Below, piece after piece: positions 1 to 6,936 of a DNA stretch of 41,277 bases. The notes below the pieces were generated by a model. That model was not told where the DNA came from, searched no databases, and was given only the letters and a program-made list of their open reading frames with translations. Position 1 is the first letter of the stretch; each line of letters begins with the position of its first letter. The position numbers and the translations under genes were made by a program. Source of the stretch: Lentisphaerota bacterium (GTDB lineage: Bacteria > Verrucomicrobiota > Lentisphaeria > Oligosphaerales > JABHEG01); assembly GCA_018676675.1 (NCBI GenBank), contig JABHEG010000032.1, positions 1 through 41,277 of the forward strand, written 5' to 3'.

Positions 1-458
1 GAACGGAATAAATAGCGAGGAACGAGCGGCTTTATGCCGGATCTGAACTTGCCCGGTAGCAAGCGTCATGGTAAACCACACCATTCTCCATACCGGCTCA
101 GTCTCTCTTCATTGTTTTCATAGAACTTTTGACGCTACCTATACTTGAGTCGGGGTTCAGGGTTAACTGGTTCACGGTTCAACGGTTGGGAGTAGTTCGT
201 TCGCTTCGCTTTTGGGGCAATGCCGTTTGAGTTGGGGTCGGCAACCAACCGTGGACCTCTGAACCCCGGACCTGCACCGACGGCGGTGCTGTCTGCTTGC
301 TGTTCCGGAGCGCCGCTGTCGACCTGACGCACCTCTGATAGTAGCCCACTTGGGGCTGGAATCAATGGCAGACGCGCGTGAGACGGTGGCAGTGGGGATG
401 GCTCGCGGGTATGTTGACTCCCACAGACTTACTCAGTGGCAGGAATGAGCGCACGTCT
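1..458. other. Left-edge region without a recognised gene
   Basis: I find no convincing gene before the first GspF start. Reading frames here are short and low in complexity. The segment from 154 to 190 is an irregular tandem array of GGTTCAn-like units. If the first GspF began at the upstream GTG (378) or ATG (411), the right part of this stretch would be coding, but those extra residues do not resemble the family. Any preceding secretion gene, such as a GspE ATPase, would lie outside the window. Confidence 0.5.
154..190. repeat. Short GGTTCAn tandem repeat array
   Basis: Four to five imperfect units of 7-8 bases follow one another: GGTTCAG, GGTTAACT, GGTTCAC, GGTTCAA, CGGTTGGG. The array lies in gene-free DNA. 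It is similar in style, though not in sequence, to the GAACnnC array at the right edge of the window. Function unknown. Confidence 0.5.
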
Positions 459-1505
459 ATGAGTGGGAAATCGGTCTTGGTCGGGGATTTTTACCATGAG
501 TTGGGGATGATGACTCGGGCCGGCTTGCCCTTGCCCGGGGCTCTGCGCCAGTTGGGGCGGGACATGCGGGGCGTGGGATTGGGAGGGACCGTTGACGCTC
601 TCGGGGAAGAAACGGAGAGTGGTCGACTGCTTTCGCAGGCCATGGCGCGGTTTCCCCGACAGTTCCCTGCTTTTCACCGGCGTGTCATCGCGGCCGGCGA
701 GGAACGCGGCGTGCTGGCCGACGCGCTCTTCGCCGTCTCACGTTTCTCTTACTTTCAGTACCACCTGATCGCACAGCTTCGGCAGGTCTTCCTGTATCCC
801 GCAGTCACGACGCTGGTTGCTTTGGCCATCATGCTCGGGATGGGATTGTTCATTGTGCCGCAGTTTGCTTTGATGTACGACGAGATGCTTCCTGGTGAAC
901 CCTTGCCCGGATTGACTGGCCTGGTTCTGGGAGCCAGTGAGATCGTTGTCCGTCTGGCCCCGCTCTTTCTGGTGTTCTTCTGCCTGACCGGGGGCATGGT
1001 GGTGTGGTTGCTCGTCGGTGGGAGGAAAGCCGTGCGTTTCCTGTCTCGCCTGGTGGCCTACTTGCCTGGAGCGTGGCGGATCACAGAGTCCATGGACGCG
1101 GCCCGGGTGTGTTCCTTCCTGAGCACGTTCCTGGCGCAGGAGCAGGCTTTGGGGGATGCTCTGCAAACGACAGCTCAACTGGTTCAGCTGGATAATGTTC
1201 GCGGCGCGTTGCTCTCAGCTGCGGAGGCCCACGAGGCGGGTGAGCCGTTGGCAGATGTGCTTGATCGAGCGCCGTCGATCGACCGACTGATCGTCTTCGC
1301 ATTCCGCCAGACTCCGGAGGCCGAGCTTGCCGGCGAACTTGGCCGTCTGGCCGATATCTATGAGCGCCGGGCTCTTCTCGCGACGCGGTCCACAGTTGTT
1401 GTTTGGGAGATCATCGCGATCATCACGATGTCCCTGATTGTTGGCTTGACGATCCTCTCGCTGTTTCTTCCACTCATCAGACTGGTGGACAAGCTTGGTG
1501 GTTGA
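459..1505 (+). CDS. Type II secretion system F family protein (first of two)
   Basis: A GspF/PilC-type inner-membrane platform protein of about 348 residues. It has the two-repeat layout of the family. Repeat one starts near residue 10 (FYHELGMMTRAGLPLPGAL) and is followed by membrane segments around LYPAVTTLVALAIMLGMGLF and VVRLAPLFLVFFCLTGG. Repeat two starts near ARVCSFLSTFLAQEQALGDAL and ends in a hydrophobic tail (WEIIAIITMSLIVGLTILSL). Such proteins anchor the pilus or pseudopilus assembly machine. The frame is open back to a GTG at 378 and an ATG at 411; I chose ATG 459 because the family normally begins just before the first repeat, but the ribosome site there is weak. The second GspF gene follows after 38 bases. 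No GspE or GspD is visible. Family call firm, start uncertain. Confidence 0.85.
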   Translation: MSGKSVLVGDFYHELGMMTRAGLPLPGALRQLGRDMRGVGLGGTVDALGEETESGRLLSQAMARFPRQFPAFHRRVIAAGEERGVLADALFAVSRFSYFQYHLIAQLRQVFLYPAVTTLVALAIMLGMGLFIVPQFALMYDEMLPGEPLPGLTGLVLGASEIVVRLAPLFLVFFCLTGGMVVWLLVGGRKAVRFLSRLVAYLPGAWRITESMDAARVCSFLSTFLAQEQALGDALQTTAQLVQLDNVRGALLSAAEAHEAGEPLADVLDRAPSIDRLIVFAFRQTPEAELAGELGRLADIYERRALLATRSTVVVWEIIAIITMSLIVGLTILSLFLPLIRLVDKLGG

Positions 1506-1543
1506 GGGCCGGTGCGGAAATAACTTCTCACTATGAGGTCGCC

Positions 1544-2725
1544 GTGAAACACCGCCAGGCCAGCACGCTGACCGAACCTTGGCCATCCCGGGATGTGCTG
1601 TGGCACCGTCCGGGGGGGATGCGAGCGTTCGGCTGGACGGACTCGGTGGCCTGCATTGTCGCCGAAACGCTCGCCCATGCCGTGGCGCGGGGGATTCCTT
1701 TGGCGGAGGCCCTGCGGCACTTGCCCTTCTACGTTACCCCGAAGTTGGGGCCTGTTCTGTCAGGCGTCAATCGTTGGACGATGGATATGCTCTTTCTTCT
1801 CCTGCCGCGCTTCTGGTCGCGCCAGTATCCGCTCTCTCTCGCCCTGGAGAAGTTGATCGAGCAGACTGACCAGGGGGAGTCTCTGAGCTATGCCCTTGAG
1901 ACTTCCCTTGCCGACTACCTTCCGGCGTATTACATCCTTGGGGTTGAGAAAGCGGAGCGGGAAGGGCGTCTGGAGTCGGTGCTCCCTGTCCTGGCCGAAA
2001 GCCTTGCCTACCCGCGCTTCATACGTGACGAACGGTTGGCCGCCTTGCGGGTGGCTCTCCTCCGGGCTGTTGTCCTGGTTCCGCTCCTTCTGGGGATCAG
2101 CACGTTCATCATGCCACGCTTCGGGAAGATGGTCGAGGAGATCACCGGTGGGGCTTCGGGTGGCCATTCGTATCTGTTGCTGAACGCACTGTTGCTGATG
2201 GTTATCTGGGGAGGGCTGCTGGCTGCGCTCGTGCTTCTGCTGAGCAAGATATTTCTGGTGCGTGAGTACTTCTGGCTGCGGACGCCGTTTCTCAGACGTT
2301 CTTACCGACGCGTGCAGCTTGTCGAGTTGATTCGGGCGCTCCTCGCTTTCCTGCGATCCGGGGAGGACATGGTCTCCGCGGCCCGCTGGGCTCAACGGGG
2401 TGTGCGCAGCCCATGGCTGCAGGAACGCATTGGCGTCTTTGTGGGGGCAATGGAGTCGGGTGTGGACTGGGCCGAGGCGTGGCGACGGATGGCATTCGGA
2501 GTGGACGACGTCGACTGGGTGGTTCACAACGCCATGGTCCGTGAGAGTCCTGTCGAAGGTCTTGAGATGGTCTTGGACAAGCTGTTCCAGGACGTGCAGT
2601 CGACGACTCGACGTTGGGCGGCGTTGGCGGATCCCGTGTGTGTCGTCGTGCTGGCCACGCCGGTTGCTTACTTCGCGTTCAGGATGTTCAGCTGGCTGAT
2701 TCTGATCGTCGAAGAGTGCTTGTAA
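1544..2725 (+). CDS. Type II secretion system F family protein (second of two)
   Basis: A second GspF-like membrane protein of about 393 residues, diverged from its neighbour. The first repeat starts near ETLAHAVARGIPLAEALRHL and the second near LIRALLAFLRSGEDMVSAA. Strong membrane segments lie around LRAVVLVPLLLGISTFIMP, LLLNALLLMVIWGGLLAALV and the C-terminal PVCVVVLATPVAYFAFRMF. The start is a GTG preceded by GAGG at a good distance. The frame is open further upstream, but that would overlap the first gene and adds unlikely sequence. The two genes are probably co-transcribed and may form a heteromeric platform, where most systems use one GspF; that is inference. The gene ends 7 bases before the convergent GH2 gene. 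Confidence 0.83.
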   Translation: MKHRQASTLTEPWPSRDVLWHRPGGMRAFGWTDSVACIVAETLAHAVARGIPLAEALRHLPFYVTPKLGPVLSGVNRWTMDMLFLLLPRFWSRQYPLSLALEKLIEQTDQGESLSYALETSLADYLPAYYILGVEKAEREGRLESVLPVLAESLAYPRFIRDERLAALRVALLRAVVLVPLLLGISTFIMPRFGKMVEEITGGASGGHSYLLLNALLLMVIWGGLLAALVLLLSKIFLVREYFWLRTPFLRRSYRRVQLVELIRALLAFLRSGEDMVSAARWAQRGVRSPWLQERIGVFVGAMESGVDWAEAWRRMAFGVDDVDWVVHNAMVRESPVEGLEMVLDKLFQDVQSTTRRWAALADPVCVVVLATPVAYFAFRMFSWLILIVEECL

Positions 2726-2732
2726 GGGCGAA

Positions 2733-5700
2733 CTACTCGATCGGGCGGAAGCCGACCGCGTGCAGGTAGAGGTTCCGGTCTTCGGGCGGGACCCAGAGGT
2801 CATTGGTATAGATGATCTTCAGGTGGTGAGAACCCCGGGTCAAGTGACACTGCTCCACCCGGAACGTGCCCGGGGAGCGACTGCCGACGATCGTCTGCCC
2901 GATCTCCCTGCCGTCTATTTCTACGGTGACGGCGGCGAACTCCCCGGCTGCAGGCGCTGAGCGCCCCCGGACAAGCACATCGTAATCGCGTTCGGCTGTG
3001 GCGTCGAAGGTCGCCTCGACAGCTCCGGCCGCTACCAGCGAAATCTCGGCTTCTGTCTTCTTGAAGTAAGGGATGGTCCCAACCGGGGTGATGTACTTTG
3101 GGGCAATCCAGCTCGTCCCGGCCAGGGGCGGGGCGAACGGGATCCCCAGATTGGCGAATAGAGCGGATGCATAGCGCAAGCCACGCGTGAGATTGGCGAC
3201 ATTCGCATCCCACCGGATCGTGTCGACAACGACGCGCAGTCCGGTGTTGCCTTTGCCCGGACGTTCTTTCACGGCCACAGCAGGGGGAAGCGTGAGGAAG
3301 CTCACGCCCGAATCGCCGAATGGCTCGCGGTCGATGAGGACGGCGTCCAGGACGAGGTTCCGGTCTTCTCCGCCACCGCTGCCATCGTTGACAAAGGCGA
3401 TGGTCAGCTCAACTTCACCCGCAGGGAAACGCATGATGGTCGGATGGGCTTTGACGGTACCCTCTGCCAGGGCGATCTGACAGGTCTCTCCTGAGTCTGT
3501 GGTCACCTGCACGCAGGGGTAGACCCCCATCATGGAGCTGCCGCCCGCAACGAGCACGAGTCGATGCAGACCGGCACGCGCGATGGTGGTCTTAACTGTG
3601 GCCGTCCCCGCAGTGGCAAAGGTGACCGTCTTCCCGTCCTCGCTGGGGCCCCCGATCTTGATGTCGAGTTCCATGGCCTCGGCTTCGAGGCGGACCTGCT
3701 CGACGTCAGAGTCGGTGTTGGGTACGAGGAGATGCTCAAGCATGGTGGGGTCCGGGGTGAAGCCTCGCATCCAGGATCGGCCCGTGGTTTCCCCAACGTA
3801 GATGAGTTCCTCCAGGGTTACGCCGGCAAACAGTGCGTGGACGGGTGCCATGCGTCCGAGTGGCCCCCGACCGGGCACGAGCTTCAGGTTGCCGACTCCC
3901 AATTCCTCGCTGAGGGCAGTGAAAGACGTTGGGGTCGGGGCATGCCAGTAGACGGTGCGGGGAACATTGCCCCGGTGATCGGCAACAAAGGCCCGAATGG
4001 CTGCCAGGTGGCGTTTGGTCGTTACAGGGCCATGGATAATGAGGGCGCTGGTCGCCGGCGATCCGACCCCTCGGCTGCCTGGCCCTGGTCGCCGGTAAGC
4101 AACGCCTAAGTCGCGCAGAGCGTCTTCGAAGTTCGGGGATTCGGTGATCAGCAGGGCAGGTTGTTGCGGGGCGGGTTTGCGTTCCGCCAGGTAGTGCAAC
4201 GCGTTGCCCAGGAGCTTCCGCGCGCTCGGTTCGGTGTCGACCTTTGTGCCGACCAGTGCCTGGCAGAGCAGCAGCGTCCCGCGCCCTATGCGAAGCTCGA
4301 GTAACGGTGACTGGTCAAGATTCCGTTCCCCGCCTGAGATCAGATGGGCTCGGGCACCGTTCCGAGTTGGTCTGAGGATGTCGGAGCGTGACACGTAGTG
4401 ATCCCCGGCCCAGAACTGAAAGGCCTCCGGAGGGATTCCTGCGAGGAGAGAGGAGGGCTTGCCGATAGGGAAAGCCATGGTGGATGGATGGTCTGCCAGA
4501 GAAACGTCAATGTCCAGCGGCTTGAGCGTACGCTGCTCGAGACACAGCACACGGCCGCCTCGGGCCAGATAGGCGAGGATCGGGGCCATGCTGTTGGTTG
4601 CCGGGCCGACAACCGGCGTTCCCTGCTGCAGTTCCTCTGTCTGGAGGACGCCGGGGGCCAGGATGAGGACGGTCGTTGCGGTCTTTGCCGTGGCGACTTC
4701 CGCCGAGTCCACGAGGATTGCACCCGGGAGAGGGAGATTCGTTGTATCTTTCCCTTCGCCATTGTACAGGAGGATCCGTGTGTTGTCGGGGAGCTGGATG
4801 TCGTTTTCGGGGAACACTCGATAGGTCAGGGCTGATTCGTGGAGGATGTTGCCGTTCGCGCGCAGAATCACTCGTGCGGGGATCACCTGTTCGGTTGGGC
4901 CTTCAGGCAGGCGGAGGGCGAGAGCCACCTCCCGGTAGCCTGCGGGAGGCAGTCTGAACGGCGAACTCAAGATGGCTTTGCGCCCCTCGAGTTCGAGACG
5001 CAGCTCCAAGTCAAGGGGAACCGTACTGTCGTTGAAGACATCGAAGCGTCGTTGTACTGCAGCGCCGGTGAAGAAGCGGGTGTCGAGGTCGCGTGGGAAG
5101 GCGGCGACGGGTTCGTACACAGCTTTCTGTGTGGTGTAGAGAATGTCGTCCGTCCGGACGTGTCCCCCGCTGCCCACGAACGTCCACGGACAGAGCCCTG
5201 ACACTCCGGCTCGTCGGTAGGCGAGGGTCTGATGGAACCACGACTTTGCCTTCGCTTCTCGATTGTAGCGGGCGCGGTTCAGGTATGCTTCCTCACCGAA
5301 GAAGACCGTACCGGGTGAGTAATCGGTGTAAGGGATCCAGAGGTATTCTCCGATATACAGAGGCTTCTTGCGCTCCCAGCGGAAGGCCTTGTCTCGGCTG
5401 CCCAGCAGTTCGCCACCTGTTCCTGTGCGTACCTCTTCATCCAGCCAGTCGGCCGTGTTGGGGTAGTCGGTGTTCGCGGGCATTTCGTGGGGGTAGTGGA
5501 GCCCAATGACGTCGGCAACCCCACCGGGGTCATGGTCGGACTCGAAAGTGATGAGATGGGTTGGATCGAGCGCTTTGAGGAACTCACCCAGGTCTGCCAG
5601 CTTGCGCTCGGCTTCGGGGTCGTACTTGGGCGCTCCGCAGTGGAGGATTTCGTTCTCAATGCTCCACATGACCAGTGATGCGTGGTTTCGATCCCGTCGG

Positions 5701-6911
5701 GCCATTCCGGCCAGGTGATCCTGAACGTTCTGCCAGAAGCGATCGTCTTTGTAGGCGTACGTTCCGGTGCCATCGCACCAAAGCGCTCCCTCCTCAATGA
5801 TCATGATGCCGACTTCGTCCGCAACCTTGAGCCACTTGCGTTGCCACGGTTGGGTATGAAGTCGGAATGCGACGCAGTTGCCTGCTTTCATGGCCTGCAG
5901 CGACCGGCGGACTTCCTCCTCGGTCTGGTTGTTCGGTGTCGGCCATCCGCTGGTCGCCAACAAGTGCCGTTTGACTCCATTGAAGACGAAGTCCGGGCCC
6001 TCCGCCCAAAGTTCACGGAAGCCGAAACGCAGGGCGGCTCGATCCACGGTCTTGCCGCTGCCATCGGCGAGCAGGAGTTCCAGCTCATAGAGGTGGGGCA
6101 TTTCGGGGGACCAGAGATGGCACTTACCGAAGGCGGTTTCGAGCTTCCAGTAGCCGGTGTCCTGAACCGTGACGAGGGGGGGGGTGAGAACAGCGGTCCC
6201 TGTGTCTCGCACCGTGGCCCGAACGGTGGCATTGGCCAGGTTTCCCCGTAGCATTCCTGACACTGTGAGGGTGCCGTTGCGAATGGAGGTGTCTACGGCG
6301 ATGTCATCCAGGTAGGTCTGTGGGCGTGCGAGCAGTTCTGCATCATCCCAGATCCCGAAGTTCGCATAGTGTCCCCCGATCGGGGCGATGAGTTTGCCGC
6401 GCAGGATGTCGTTGCGTCGGAGATCTCCCTCAGCATCTTGAGGGAGGGTGTAGCCATCGGCAAAGACGGCTCCCCAGTCCTGACAGCCTATGTCGAGCCG
6501 GTGTGTCTGTCCCGGGACCACATGCGTGGAGATTTCCAGCTCGAATGGGGTCCACCCCTCAAGGCGTTCCCCGATCAGTTGCCCGTCGATGTAGACGCGC
6601 GGATGGTATCGGGCTCCAACCAGATTGAGGAAGACGCGCTGGTTTGTCCACTCTGTCGGTATGTCGATGTTCCGCCGGTACCAGGCAAACCGGGACTTTC
6701 CCCTGGCATCCCCACGGTCCAGATGCGGGACGCTGACGGTCTCCCATTCGGCCTCGTTTGTCTCGGGGCAGAGCGGGGAGGCCGTGATGGCGCGATCCCA
6801 GTTCCCGTTGAGGGAGACCGTTGTCCGCGGCGCCGGAGGATCTTGGGCTGACACTTGGACGGATAGGAGCACCAGAGCGAGGGGTGCGAGAATGGATTTT
6901 CTGTAAGCCAT
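2733..6911 (-). CDS. Secreted GH2 family glycoside hydrolase with two CBM36/60-like modules
   Basis: A 1392-residue exported glycoside hydrolase. Residues 1-22 form a Sec signal peptide ending VSA. Next come a GH2 sugar-binding jelly roll (about 33-195), an Ig-like domain (200-300) and a TIM barrel (300-600). The barrel shows the expected acid/base Glu421 in SIENE and nucleophile Glu522 in YIGEYLW. The C-terminal half contains a DUF4350-like stretch (GGRVLCLEQ near 785) and two modules, about 1082-1197 and 1288-1390. Each module ends in an EDRNL motif typical of calcium-dependent CBM36/60 xylan-binding domains. GH2 enzymes are beta-galactosidases, mannosidases or glucuronidases; which one cannot be read here. 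The ATG at 6911 has AAGGAG 10 bases upstream, so the open frame beyond it is not used. It lies 25 bases after the AAA+ gene, so it is probably last in that operon. Confidence 0.9.
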   Translation of the reverse strand: MAYRKSILAPLALVLLSVQVSAQDPPAPRTTVSLNGNWDRAITASPLCPETNEAEWETVSVPHLDRGDARGKSRFAWYRRNIDIPTEWTNQRVFLNLVGARYHPRVYIDGQLIGERLEGWTPFELEISTHVVPGQTHRLDIGCQDWGAVFADGYTLPQDAEGDLRRNDILRGKLIAPIGGHYANFGIWDDAELLARPQTYLDDIAVDTSIRNGTLTVSGMLRGNLANATVRATVRDTGTAVLTPPLVTVQDTGYWKLETAFGKCHLWSPEMPHLYELELLLADGSGKTVDRAALRFGFRELWAEGPDFVFNGVKRHLLATSGWPTPNNQTEEEVRRSLQAMKAGNCVAFRLHTQPWQRKWLKVADEVGIMIIEEGALWCDGTGTYAYKDDRFWQNVQDHLAGMARRDRNHASLVMWSIENEILHCGAPKYDPEAERKLADLGEFLKALDPTHLITFESDHDPGGVADVIGLHYPHEMPANTDYPNTADWLDEEVRTGTGGELLGSRDKAFRWERKKPLYIGEYLWIPYTDYSPGTVFFGEEAYLNRARYNREAKAKSWFHQTLAYRRAGVSGLCPWTFVGSGGHVRTDDILYTTQKAVYEPVAAFPRDLDTRFFTGAAVQRRFDVFNDSTVPLDLELRLELEGRKAILSSPFRLPPAGYREVALALRLPEGPTEQVIPARVILRANGNILHESALTYRVFPENDIQLPDNTRILLYNGEGKDTTNLPLPGAILVDSAEVATAKTATTVLILAPGVLQTEELQQGTPVVGPATNSMAPILAYLARGGRVLCLEQRTLKPLDIDVSLADHPSTMAFPIGKPSSLLAGIPPEAFQFWAGDHYVSRSDILRPTRNGARAHLISGGERNLDQSPLLELRIGRGTLLLCQALVGTKVDTEPSARKLLGNALHYLAERKPAPQQPALLITESPNFEDALRDLGVAYRRPGPGSRGVGSPATSALIIHGPVTTKRHLAAIRAFVADHRGNVPRTVYWHAPTPTSFTALSEELGVGNLKLVPGRGPLGRMAPVHALFAGVTLEELIYVGETTGRSWMRGFTPDPTMLEHLLVPNTDSDVEQVRLEAEAMELDIKIGGPSEDGKTVTFATAGTATVKTTIARAGLHRLVLVAGGSSMMGVYPCVQVTTDSGETCQIALAEGTVKAHPTIMRFPAGEVELTIAFVNDGSGGGEDRNLVLDAVLIDREPFGDSGVSFLTLPPAVAVKERPGKGNTGLRVVVDTIRWDANVANLTRGLRYASALFANLGIPFAPPLAGTSWIAPKYITPVGTIPYFKKTEAEISLVAAGAVEATFDATAERDYDVLVRGRSAPAAGEFAAVTVEIDGREIGQTIVGSRSPGTFRVEQCHLTRGSHHLKIIYTNDLWVPPEDRNLYLHAVGFRPIE

Positions 6912-6936
6912 TGGCAATGGTCTCCTTAAGGTCAGG

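Noticed and set aside
1760..2803. 347-codon minus-strand open frame opposite the second GspF gene
   Set aside because: The product is rich in His, Gln, Arg and Pro and matches no fold; it mirrors the codon pattern of the real plus-strand gene.
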